A DNA stretch of 64,000 bases from an uncultured Aquimarina sp. (GTDB lineage: Bacteria > Bacteroidota > Bacteroidia > Flavobacteriales > Flavobacteriaceae), in NCBI GenBank assembly GCA_947500845.1, contig CANMTP010000003.1, positions 306,813-370,812 of the forward strand. Direction: 5' to 3'. The notes under the pieces were generated by a model. It made no database searches, was not told where the DNA came from, and worked only from the letters and a program-made list of their open reading frames with translations. The translations under genes and the position numbers were made by a program. This document shows positions 9,300 to 17,333 of this stretch, piece by piece; position 1 is the first letter of the stretch; each line of letters starts with the position of its first letter.

Positions 9300-9790
9300 T
9301 TATATTTCGACTTCGCTTAAGGTTCGAGAGCCTCACCTTTCTATAATTACTTTTATTCGAAAATTAGAAAACCGTTTGAACCCTGAGGTACTCGAAGGGT
9401 GAAATACCAAAAATTTTTTTTAAATAAATAACGAAATGACACGCTGAACTACCTCGCCTTTCTAAAACTACTTTTATTCCAAAACTAGAAAACCGTTTGA
9501 ACCCTGAGGTACTCGAAGGGTGAAATACCAAAAAATATATTTTTCCAATAACTCTCGAAATGACACGCTGAACTACTTCGCCTTTCTAAAACTACTTTTA
9601 TTCCAAAACTAGAAAACCGTTTGAACCCTGAGGTGCTCGAAGGGTGAAATACCAAAAAAATACACTTTTTAAATAACTCTCGAAAGAGTACATTAAAGAG
9701 CCTCGTCTTTAGTTAAGAACTTTTACTCTAAAATCAAATAATTTATTTCTGAACCTTGAGGCACTCGAAAGGTGAACTACTAAATACGAT
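9300..9790. repeat. Intergenic tandem repeat block, four degenerate units of 121-128 bp
   Basis: The core GAACCCTGAGGTACTCGAAG recurs near 9371, 9492, 9616 and, more diverged, near 9749. The spacings are about 121, 124 and 128 bases. Units 2 and 3 are nearly identical over about 90 bases, and unit 4 is clearly decayed. Each core holds a short imperfect palindrome (ACCCT...AGGGT). The block lies between the methyltransferase and the mnmG operon. It has no spacer pattern like CRISPR and no coding frame. Confidence 0.85.
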
Positions 9791-9808
9791 TCATTAAATT
9801 TCCAGTTT

Positions 9809-9824
9809 TGTTCCACGTGGAACT
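9809..9824. other. parS-like site 1
   Basis: TGTTCCACGTGGAACT matches 15 of 16 positions of the palindrome TGTTCCACGTGGAACA, which fits the general parS pattern TGTTnCACGTGnAACA bound by ParB. It overlaps the stop codon of the membrane protein gene at 9823-10302. Confidence 0.75.
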
Positions 9825-10302
9825 ATTCTTTGGTAGTATCATAAAGTTCAACATTGAGTAGTTTACTTAATGATTCTGCTTTTTGTAGTGCTTTTTTCTG
9901 TTTTGACGTTCTATATAGCGTAAAATTCTTGTTCGCTGTAAAAAAACGAACCACAAACCTGTCCAACCGTTCCTTAGTTCCAATAGCAGCGATAGCGCCC
10001 CAATCATTATCTGAGGTAAGAGAAGTAGAGAAAACGGATATATAATCGGGAAACTCTATATCCAGTTTGACTGTGAACAAAGTAATACCAAAAAAACAAT
10101 ACAATTTTTCATTATCAAAAGCAGCATTAATTTTATAAGATGTCGAAAAACCGAAGACAAATAAAGAAACTGAAAAAAGTATTATTCTTGGTAAAAGAGG
10201 TTCTGACACAACTAATAGATATAAAACAGAAAACACCAATACCATATAGGAGAGAATTCTTCCCTTAAGCGCTCTTTCTTGTTTACAAATTACAGTCTTC
10301 AT
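9823..10302 (-). CDS. Small membrane protein of unknown function, coupled to mnmG
   Basis: This 159-residue protein has two adjacent membrane segments (about residues 16-33 and 38-55, YMVLVFSVLYLLVV and IILFSVSLFVFGF) and a soluble C-terminal beta-rich domain of about 100 residues. The arrangement is reminiscent of bacterial PH-like membrane proteins, which is only a structural guess. Its ATG shares one base with the mnmG stop (TAATG), so it is translationally coupled to mnmG. Its own stop codon lies within parS site 1. I do not recognise the family with confidence. Confidence 0.75.
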   Translation of the reverse strand: MKTVICKQERALKGRILSYMVLVFSVLYLLVVSEPLLPRIILFSVSLFVFGFSTSYKINAAFDNEKLYCFFGITLFTVKLDIEFPDYISVFSTSLTSDNDWGAIAAIGTKERLDRFVVRFFTANKNFTLYRTSKQKKALQKAESLSKLLNVELYDTTKE

Positions 10303-12173
10303 TATCTACCCATGTACACTAAAAGTACCGAAATATCACTTGGTGATACTCCGCTAATTCTTGATGCTTGAGAAATGGTCGCCGGTTTAATTTTTGACAT
10401 CTTTTCACAAGCCTCATACGATAATGATTTTAGCTTTGTGTAATCAAAATTCTTAGGGATTTTTATATCCTCTAATCGGTTTAGTTTGTCGGCGTTGTTT
10501 TTTTCTTTCTCTATGTACCCCGAATATTTGACTTGGATTTCTGTTTGCTCTAAAACCTCTTTATCGAGATCCTTTGCTTCTATATATGCTTTTACTTTTT
10601 GAAAATGTTTAATATCCTCCAGGGTGATTTGCGGACGAGCAAATAATTTAAACATCTTTCCACTTTGTTTAACCGGTGAAGAATTCTTTGCTTCTAAAAC
10701 TGGATTCGCTTCTTCTGGTGAGACACTGGTATCTTTAAAAAACTGAACAAACTCGCTAGCTTTCTTTTCCTTCTCTTCCATTCGCTTCATTCTTTCTTCT
10801 GAAGCTAAACCTATTTGATAAGATTTTGGTGTTAATCTAAAATCTGCGTTGTCTTGTCTCAGTAATGTTCTATACTCTGCGCGAGATGTAAACATTCGAT
10901 AAGGCTCTTCAGTTCCTTTTGTAATCAAATCATCGATCAGCACACCAATATATGCTTCACTTCTTTTAAGTATAAACGCATCATTTTCCTTAACTTTTAA
11001 TGCTGCATTGATACCCGCCATTAATCCTTGAGAAGCCGCTTCCTCATACCCAGTAGTTCCATTAATTTGTCCTGCAAAGAACAATCCAGAAACTAATTTT
11101 GTCTCTAGCGTATGTGTTAATTGAGTAGGTGGAAAATAATCATATTCGATCGCATAACCCGGCCTAAAAAACTTGACCTTCTCAAAACCTGCAACAGATT
11201 TCAATGCCTTGAATTGAACATCCTCTGGCAACGAAGTGGAAAAACCATTTACATAAACTTCAACCGTATTCCATCCTTCAGGCTCTACGAAAAGCTGATG
11301 CCTATCCTTATCTGCGAATCGATTAATTTTATCTTCAATAGAAGGACAATATCTCGGGCCTATACTTTTTATTCTTCCATTAAACATTGGCGAACGATCA
11401 AAACCTTCTCTAAGTACATCATGAACCTCACCAGATGTATACGTCATGTAACATGATCTTTGTTCTGACAATGGTTTTGTTAAATCTGTATAACTAAATT
11501 TTTCAGGGTTTTCATCTCCTGGTTGTTCAACCATTTTGGAGTAATCTAACGATCGGCCATCAACTCTTGGAGGCGTTCCTGTTTTCATTCTTCCCGAATC
11601 AAAACCTAAATCAACCAGCTGTTCAGTAATACCTGTCGCGGCTTTTTCTCCCGCTCTTCCCCCACCAAATTGTTTCTCTCCAATATGAATTAATCCGTTT
11701 AAAAAGGTTCCGTTGGTTAACACTACGGTTTTTGCTCTTACTTCAATTCCGAGTGAAGTTTTTACTCCTTTTATATGTCCATCCTCGACCAAAAGCCCGC
11801 TCACCATTTCCTGATAAAAATCCAGATTTGGTGTTTGTTCCAAAAGCAATCGCCATTCTTCAGCAAAACGCATTCTATCACTTTGCACTCTTGGACTCCA
11901 CATCGCCGGTCCTTTTGATTTATTCAACATCTTAAACTGAATCGCGGTGCGATCACTTACAATGCCACTATACCCGCCCAAGGCATCAATTTCTCGAACA
12001 ATTTGTCCTTTTGCAATACCGCCCATAGCAGGATTACAACTCATTTGTGCAATGTTTTGAAGATTCATTGTTATCAACAATGTGCTGCATCCTAAATTAG
12101 CGGCTGACGCCGCAGCTTCACTTCCCGCATGCCCAGCACCAACAACTATAACATCATACTCCTTATCAAACAT
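10302..12173 (-). CDS. mnmG: tRNA uridine-5-carboxymethylaminomethyl(34) synthesis enzyme MnmG (GidA)
   Basis: The protein has 623 residues, the normal MnmG length. The N-terminal FAD-binding motif is VVGAGHAGSEAA (residues about 10-21), followed by the family signature CNPAMGGIAKGQIVREIDALGG (about 46-67). The second signature is GLFFAGQINGTTGYEEAASQGL. The C-terminal helical domain ends near SGVSPSDISVLLVYMGR. MnmG works with MnmE to modify the wobble uridine of certain tRNAs, using FAD, methylene-THF and glycine. It is followed by a coupled membrane protein gene and preceded by parS-like sites in the ybeY-mnmG gap. Like many gidA genes it may lie near the origin; that is an inference from the parS cluster. 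Confidence 0.97.
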   Translation of the reverse strand: MFDKEYDVIVVGAGHAGSEAAASAANLGCSTLLITMNLQNIAQMSCNPAMGGIAKGQIVREIDALGGYSGIVSDRTAIQFKMLNKSKGPAMWSPRVQSDRMRFAEEWRLLLEQTPNLDFYQEMVSGLLVEDGHIKGVKTSLGIEVRAKTVVLTNGTFLNGLIHIGEKQFGGGRAGEKAATGITEQLVDLGFDSGRMKTGTPPRVDGRSLDYSKMVEQPGDENPEKFSYTDLTKPLSEQRSCYMTYTSGEVHDVLREGFDRSPMFNGRIKSIGPRYCPSIEDKINRFADKDRHQLFVEPEGWNTVEVYVNGFSTSLPEDVQFKALKSVAGFEKVKFFRPGYAIEYDYFPPTQLTHTLETKLVSGLFFAGQINGTTGYEEAASQGLMAGINAALKVKENDAFILKRSEAYIGVLIDDLITKGTEEPYRMFTSRAEYRTLLRQDNADFRLTPKSYQIGLASEERMKRMEEKEKKASEFVQFFKDTSVSPEEANPVLEAKNSSPVKQSGKMFKLFARPQITLEDIKHFQKVKAYIEAKDLDKEVLEQTEIQVKYSGYIEKEKNNADKLNRLEDIKIPKNFDYTKLKSLSYEACEKMSKIKPATISQASRISGVSPSDISVLLVYMGR

Positions 12174-12187
12174 AATTTCTACTCCAT

Positions 12188-12203
12188 TGTTCCACGTGGA
12201 ACG
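12188..12203. other. parS-like site 2
   Basis: TGTTCCACGTGGAACG, one mismatch to the 16-base palindrome. It lies 15 bases upstream of the mnmG start, between mnmG and ybeY. Confidence 0.78.
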
Positions 12204-12223
12204 TTAAACCTGTACTAAAAAAT

Positions 12224-12239
12224 TGTTCCACGTGGAACA
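12224..12239. other. parS-like site 3
   Basis: A perfect 16-base palindrome TGTTCCACGTGGAACA, centred 36 bases from site 2 and 38 bases from site 4. Confidence 0.82.
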
Positions 12240-12254
12240 AAATATATAATCTAA

Positions 12255-12284
12255 TTGTTAATGTTCCACGTGGAACATTAACAA
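12255..12284. other. parS-like site 4 within an extended 30-bp perfect palindrome
   Basis: The core 12262-12277 is a perfect TGTTCCACGTGGAACA. The symmetry continues outward (TTGTTAA on one side, TTAACAA on the other) to a perfect 30-bp palindrome. It covers the last codons of ybeY, so the palindrome encodes the terminal residues MFHVEH. Confidence 0.85.
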
Positions 12285-12677
12285 TTTCTCGTTCTCCTTT
12301 TGCCTCATGTCTATTCTCTCCTCATCCTCTTTATCTTTGTAACCACAAAAGTGTAATATCCCGTGAATAATTACTCTTCTTAGTTCTTCCTGTGTTGAAA
12401 CTTGATATGTAATAGCGTTGTCGATAACCCTTTCATAGGAAATATATATATCCCCATGAAGTTGGTTTCCCAAGGTGTTGTCAAAACTAATAATATCAGT
12501 AAACGTATCATGACCCAAAAAATCCTGGTTTATTTTTAAAAGATAATTGTCGTCACATAGTATAAAGTTGATATCGCCTTCAGATTTCCCTTCCGATAAT
12601 ATTACATCACCTATCCACGAGGATACCTTCTTCTCATCTAAGGGCTCAACCTTTGTTTCATAAAAAAAACTAATCAT
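12258..12677 (-). CDS. ybeY: Endoribonuclease YbeY (rRNA maturation)
   Basis: The protein has 139 residues, typical for YbeY. The metal-binding motif is HGILHFCGYKDKEDEERI (residues about 105-122): two histidines are present, but the third ligand position of the E. coli motif (GYDH) reads GYKD here. The earlier motif FLGHDTFTDIISFD is intact. YbeY is a zinc-dependent RNase needed for 16S rRNA 3' end maturation and ribosome quality control. The start overlaps the end of the DUF4175 gene by 8 bases, so the genes are coupled. The C-terminus MFHVEH is encoded by a parS-like palindrome. Confidence 0.93.
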   Translation of the reverse strand: MISFFYETKVEPLDEKKVSSWIGDVILSEGKSEGDINFILCDDNYLLKINQDFLGHDTFTDIISFDNTLGNQLHGDIYISYERVIDNAITYQVSTQEELRRVIIHGILHFCGYKDKEDEERIDMRQKENEKLLMFHVEH

Positions 12678-15600
12678 TGTCTTTTCTAAAATATTCCTGC
12701 ACTTTTTGTTTATAATTTTGCCGCAAAGGTAATACTTGTCTGTTTAATATCTCAGTAGTATTGAAATATTGTTTGGCTTTATTCAATTGTTGATTTAATT
12801 GATTTTCGAACTGCATTTGATTTGTTACGCTTTCTCTCTTTTCTTCCTCTCCTTGCTCAAATGTAGCTTCTTCCAGTTTTAATAATTCATGTTTCAGATC
12901 AACCATCTTTGAGATTGTGTTTTCATTGAAGCCTTTTTCTAACAACTCTTGCTCCACCTGTTCCATCTTTTTTAATAAACCACTACCTATTTTTTTATCT
13001 ATTCCTTCCTCCTTTATTTTATTCTCCAGTGCATTTCGAAGCTGTTGTTGTTCTTTGTAAATATTATAAAGCTCTCCATTTAAATCTTCATTAAACTCCT
13101 CTTCGTTTTCTCCTTCACCACCTCCATTTTTTGTGCCGTCTCCATTTTTCTTACCATTTTCACCATTCTTTTTTGTGCCTTCTTTTCCGTCCTTTCCCCC
13201 ATCTTTCTGCTCACCTTTATCTCCTTTTTGTCCCTGACCTTCACCTTCATTTTCACCCTTTTTTTTACCTGGTTTTTTTCCTTTCTCAGCTCCCTCTTTC
13301 ATCTTTTCATTTAATTCTTCCTGTTTCTTAATTATATCAGGCAACTGAAATTCGTTTGAACTTGAACCACTTTTTCCTTTGCCGGACGCAGACATACTAT
13401 TTTGCATTTGCTCTAACGTTCTACTCAATAAATAGGCTAAATCATTAGCGCCTGTAACCGTATACTGTTGATTTGCGGCGCCCTGTACAATTTGATTCTC
13501 TGCCAATTTTTCTAAAGATTTATCTATATTAAACTCTATGTCTGTTAACTTCTTTGTAACCTCCTCGGTTATCTGCGGAGTCCTCATGGCTAAAGCATAT
13601 AAACTATCATCAATATGAATGAAATTTTCTCTAAGAACACTTTGCCTTTTAAGCTTACCCGAATATGAAGGATTATCTTTATTAATCTTTTTAAACCCGG
13701 TCATTAGATTCTCCTGTTCAAAAGAAAAGTCGACTAAATTATCTAGAATCTGTCTCAACATTTCCATATCTTCTTGCTGCTGTTCGCCACCAGCCATTTG
13801 CATTTGCATTTGCATACTGTTGCTCATCTGCTTCATCTTTTGCGCAGCACTTTTCTGGTTCTTTTTTGCCTCAGATTTATTTTCTTTTTCTAGATGATCA
13901 TTTGCCTTTTGCTGTTCCTCTTTGATTTCTTTCTCTTCATTCTTCTCTTGATCCAAATTCATAGGCTTCTTGAGTTTCTCATTTTCTTTTCTGAGCTCCT
14001 CCATCTCCTTTTGAAAATTCTCGAATTCCTTGTTTAACTGATCCTGCTTTTCTTTTGTGTTTTCCTCTTCTTTTTTTTCTGAAAGTTGTTCCTGTTTTTC
14101 GGCTAAATCCTGTAGAGCTTTGCCCAATTTCTCATGCTTTTCTATCACATAATACCTTTTTGTCAACTCTAAAAGTTGTTCTAAATTCTTCTTGATGTTT
14201 TTGTTTTCCTTTCCTAAATCTTCCAGTTTTTCTGTTAACTCTTCTTTCTGAATCTTGTCTGCCAAACGTTCAATTTCTTCCAAGAGCTTCTCATTTCTTT
14301 TTAAACGTTCTTCGTTTCTTTCCAGCCTCTCTTTCAAAGCATCTTTGAATGGTTCTTCCCCTTTCTTCCTATCTAACTGATCAAGATTGTCCTTCAACTT
14401 TTTCGAAAAATCCTGCATCATTTTTTCTTGTTGTTTCTGACGATTTAAAAACTCTTCTAATTTTTTCTTATCATTAAAATCCAATCTCTTCTTTTCCTTT
14501 TGCAGTTTACTCAGACTTTTAAGTTCTTCTTCCTGTTTTTTAAATTTATCGAGTGATTTATTAAGCCCAGAAATTGCCTCGTTCTGTTTCTGTAGCAATT
14601 TACTCTCTAACTCATCTTCTGTAAGTTTTCTGAAATCAAAAACCTGGCTTTTGGTACTTTTATACTTATGCAAAACATCATTATCAAAAACCTCAAAATA
14701 AAATTCATAATTAACCCCAGATACTAAATTCAGGTTGGCAGGAAAAGCGAATATAAATTCATCAAAACTTGCCTTTTCTATAGGTATATTTTCATATACT
14801 TTCTTAGAAGCATCGGTAGTCTTATAATATACTAATCTTAATTTGCTAAGACCATAATCATCACTTATCCTCCCAAAAAAATATATAGTCTGATTATCAA
14901 CCGTATCCTTTTCAGACTTAAGGTTTAATTCTGGAAATTGATCTTTTACTACATTTAAATTAAAGGAAAGATTTTCATAATTTTTAACACTCTCATTTGA
15001 GGTAGTGATCTCATAATCCATACTCGAATACACTGGCATTTCTTTGATAAATACATTCTTTTCTTTTAGAAGATTCAACATAGAATCTTTAGTCTTTATC
15101 TCTACTTTATTTGTGTTTTTGGTAAATACCGTCCATCTAACTTTTGTTCCTTCGGGAATAGTTGCATTGCCTGTACTCTTCAACACCTCGTCCTTCTTTC
15201 TCGTGTATCTTGGGTAGTCCAACTTCATTTCGAAATTTAACAAAGAAGGCACAGGCACAACCGATAGATTATATGGAATTGAAGAAATCCCGTTCGCCTC
15301 TAATACAAATTCTATAGACTCTTTTGGTTGAATGAATGTGTATTCAAACTCTCCGGGCTTACTGTTTTTCAAAAAGTAAACTTCATTATTGTATGAAATG
15401 GTAACACTCTCTGGAATTATTTCACCGGCCACTCTAACCTGAAGAAGATAATCCTTATTCTCAAAAGCATTGAGCTTGTTATTCATAACAAAGAACTGAA
15501 AAGGTGCTGGCGGCTCATAGGCAACCTGATAATTCACTACTCTGTTATAACTATCTGAAATCCAATTAGTTTTATTGAAGGCAAGTAATAATAAAAACAA

Positions 15601-16083
15601 AATCACAGGAATTGCCGCATACTTTAAATACTTAATGTTTTTTCTAAAATTGATAGCCACTTTAAAAGGTATCGGGCGCAATTGACTTGATTTTTGCTCG
15701 ATGCCTGCTAATAATAAAGAAGAAGAAGATTCGTTCTCGCTTAGCTGCAACAAATTCAAAAGCTTATCATTTATCTCTGGAAAATGGTTCCCTATAATTT
15801 CAGATGCGTCTTGAAAACTAATTCCTTTTGTTAATCTGAAAAGCTGGGTAATTGGTAAAATTATAAATTTTACAAACAAGCCTATTTCCACCCCAATAAA
15901 CAACCAAAACAAAATGGTTCTTCCTAACCTACCTAACCACAAAAAATTCTCAATTAACAAGGTGGCCAAAAAATATAAAACTCCTATTGCAAAAAAAAGA
16001 ATAATACCCTTTATTAATTTGTTGGCATAATATTTTTTGATAAACCTTTCTAACTTTCCTTTTATATGCTCAAAATTATCCAT
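12670..16083 (-). CDS. DUF4175-family giant membrane protein
   Basis: This 1,137-residue protein has two N-terminal membrane segments (about residues 24-46 and 55-75), and a third at about 150-170 (AAIPVILFLLLLAF). An extracytoplasmic beta-rich region follows (about 175-490). Then comes a very long Lys/Glu/Gln coiled coil (about 490-830) with a Met/Gln-rich patch (SMQMQMQMAGGEQQQ). A Gly/Lys/Glu low-complexity linker (about 945-1020) and a final helical region complete it. The architecture fits the DUF4175 proteins of Bacteroidota, whose function is not established. The gene is upstream of ybeY and overlaps it, and I see no catalytic motif. An envelope scaffold role is a guess. Confidence 0.85.
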   Translation of the reverse strand: MDNFEHIKGKLERFIKKYYANKLIKGIILFFAIGVLYFLATLLIENFLWLGRLGRTILFWLFIGVEIGLFVKFIILPITQLFRLTKGISFQDASEIIGNHFPEINDKLLNLLQLSENESSSSLLLAGIEQKSSQLRPIPFKVAINFRKNIKYLKYAAIPVILFLLLLAFNKTNWISDSYNRVVNYQVAYEPPAPFQFFVMNNKLNAFENKDYLLQVRVAGEIIPESVTISYNNEVYFLKNSKPGEFEYTFIQPKESIEFVLEANGISSIPYNLSVVPVPSLLNFEMKLDYPRYTRKKDEVLKSTGNATIPEGTKVRWTVFTKNTNKVEIKTKDSMLNLLKEKNVFIKEMPVYSSMDYEITTSNESVKNYENLSFNLNVVKDQFPELNLKSEKDTVDNQTIYFFGRISDDYGLSKLRLVYYKTTDASKKVYENIPIEKASFDEFIFAFPANLNLVSGVNYEFYFEVFDNDVLHKYKSTKSQVFDFRKLTEDELESKLLQKQNEAISGLNKSLDKFKKQEEELKSLSKLQKEKKRLDFNDKKKLEEFLNRQKQQEKMMQDFSKKLKDNLDQLDRKKGEEPFKDALKERLERNEERLKRNEKLLEEIERLADKIQKEELTEKLEDLGKENKNIKKNLEQLLELTKRYYVIEKHEKLGKALQDLAEKQEQLSEKKEEENTKEKQDQLNKEFENFQKEMEELRKENEKLKKPMNLDQEKNEEKEIKEEQQKANDHLEKENKSEAKKNQKSAAQKMKQMSNSMQMQMQMAGGEQQQEDMEMLRQILDNLVDFSFEQENLMTGFKKINKDNPSYSGKLKRQSVLRENFIHIDDSLYALAMRTPQITEEVTKKLTDIEFNIDKSLEKLAENQIVQGAANQQYTVTGANDLAYLLSRTLEQMQNSMSASGKGKSGSSSNEFQLPDIIKKQEELNEKMKEGAEKGKKPGKKKGENEGEGQGQKGDKGEQKDGGKDGKEGTKKNGENGKKNGDGTKNGGGEGENEEEFNEDLNGELYNIYKEQQQLRNALENKIKEEGIDKKIGSGLLKKMEQVEQELLEKGFNENTISKMVDLKHELLKLEEATFEQGEEEKRESVTNQMQFENQLNQQLNKAKQYFNTTEILNRQVLPLRQNYKQKVQEYFRKDND

Positions 16084-16183
16084 AGCAACCCATCACTTTT
16101 TCATTAACCTTTAAAACTACAATTTTATTTCCAATAGAATTGTTATATTTATGATAATTCAACCCGTTAACAATTAACTTGTT

Positions 16184-17239
16184 ATGAAAGATTTAAAGTA
16201 CATCTGTGCATATACTATCCCTGTTATGGCTTTAATAGGTTTGTGGTTACAGGATATTTTCACGTTTCTGACACCTATCTATGCTTTTGGTTTCATTCCG
16301 GTAGTTGAACTTTTCACTCCTTCTTCTAAACAAAATTTAAACGAAGAAGAACGGCTTTCAAAAAACAAGAAAAGACTATTTGACTGGTTGTTGTATCTCA
16401 ACCTTCCTATTGTATATGGTCTTTTATTTTTAACTTTACACATCTGCACAACCACCCAATTAGAAACTTATGAAATTGTTGGAATCGTAATCTCAACTGG
16501 AATTGTATTTGGAACAAATGGAATTAACGTTGGACATGAATTAGGTCACCGTTTTACCAAAGAGCGATTCATTGGCAAAGCACTGCTTCTTCCATCATTG
16601 TATATGCATTTTTATGTTGAACATAATTTCGGACACCATCAAAAGGTAGGAACCACAGAAGATCCTGCTACCGCCAAATATAACCAACTCGTCTATTTTT
16701 TCTGGATAACCTCGGCTATAGGGCAATATTTTAGTGCCTGGAAAATTCAAACATCGCTACTTAAAAAAAATAAATTATCGTTTTTTTCTATTAAAAATGA
16801 TATGCTATGGTACCTCTTAATCACAATCTCATATTTAACGATAGTCTATTTTACTTTTGGTTTTTTTGGATTACAGGTTGCTTTATTCAGTGGAATAGTA
16901 GGCTTCTTGTTACTAGAAACCATAAATTATATCGAACATTATGGATTGGTTAGAAAGAAAACTTCATCTGGCCGATATGAACGCGTTAGAGAAATTCACT
17001 CCTGGAACTCTAATCACACTCTTGGTAGAGTTCTGCTTTACGAACTAACAAGACATAGTGACCATCATCACCGTGCATCGAAAAAATATCAAATACTAGA
17101 TCACCATGATCAAAGTCCTCAGTTACCTTTTGGTTATCCTACCTCGATGGTCTTAGCACTTATTCCACCCTTGTGGTTTCTGATTATGAACAAACATGTT
17201 CCACGTGAAATGAAAGACATTGCAAAAAATCCAGCCTAA
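16184..17239 (+). CDS. Alkane 1-monooxygenase-like integral membrane di-iron hydroxylase
   Basis: The protein has 351 residues. It has the histidine clusters of membrane di-iron AlkB-type hydroxylases: HELGHRF (residues about 120-126), EHNFGHHQK (about 148-156), NYIEHYGL, and RHSDHHHRASKKY (about 287-299). Hydrophobic segments fill the rest. These enzymes place one oxygen atom on terminal methyl groups of alkanes or fatty chains using rubredoxin as donor. No rubredoxin or reductase gene is adjacent, so the true substrate (hydrocarbon or lipid) is uncertain. It is divergent from the DUF4175 gene. A degenerate parS-like site lies in its 3' end at 17197-17212. Confidence 0.88.
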   Translation: MKDLKYICAYTIPVMALIGLWLQDIFTFLTPIYAFGFIPVVELFTPSSKQNLNEEERLSKNKKRLFDWLLYLNLPIVYGLLFLTLHICTTTQLETYEIVGIVISTGIVFGTNGINVGHELGHRFTKERFIGKALLLPSLYMHFYVEHNFGHHQKVGTTEDPATAKYNQLVYFFWITSAIGQYFSAWKIQTSLLKKNKLSFFSIKNDMLWYLLITISYLTIVYFTFGFFGLQVALFSGIVGFLLLETINYIEHYGLVRKKTSSGRYERVREIHSWNSNHTLGRVLLYELTRHSDHHHRASKKYQILDHHDQSPQLPFGYPTSMVLALIPPLWFLIMNKHVPREMKDIAKNPA

Positions 17240-17258
17240 AATTTCAAAGACAAAAACG

Positions 17259-17289
17259 TTTACATACCGTCCCTAAGATTGTATCTTTG
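17259..17289 (+). promoter_or_regulatory. Promoter of gltX
   Basis: A -33 element TTTA (17259-17262) and a -7 element TATCTTTG (17282-17289) are separated by 19 bases, fitting the Bacteroidota consensus. The ATG of gltX is 45 bases further on. Confidence 0.7.
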
Positions 17290-17333
17290 TCATTCTATTT
17301 TTGAAAACGTATTAGGTTTATAAAAACACAATC

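Noticed and set aside
9300..9790. Possible CRISPR array
   Set aside because: Units are over 120 bases, degenerate, contiguous and have no unique spacers; no cas genes are near.
11121..11456. 111-codon plus-strand frame
   Set aside because: Antisense to mnmG, with no motif or start support.
9809..12284. Replication origin (oriC) itself
   Set aside because: The parS sites suggest proximity, but I see no dnaA gene or clear cluster of DnaA boxes.
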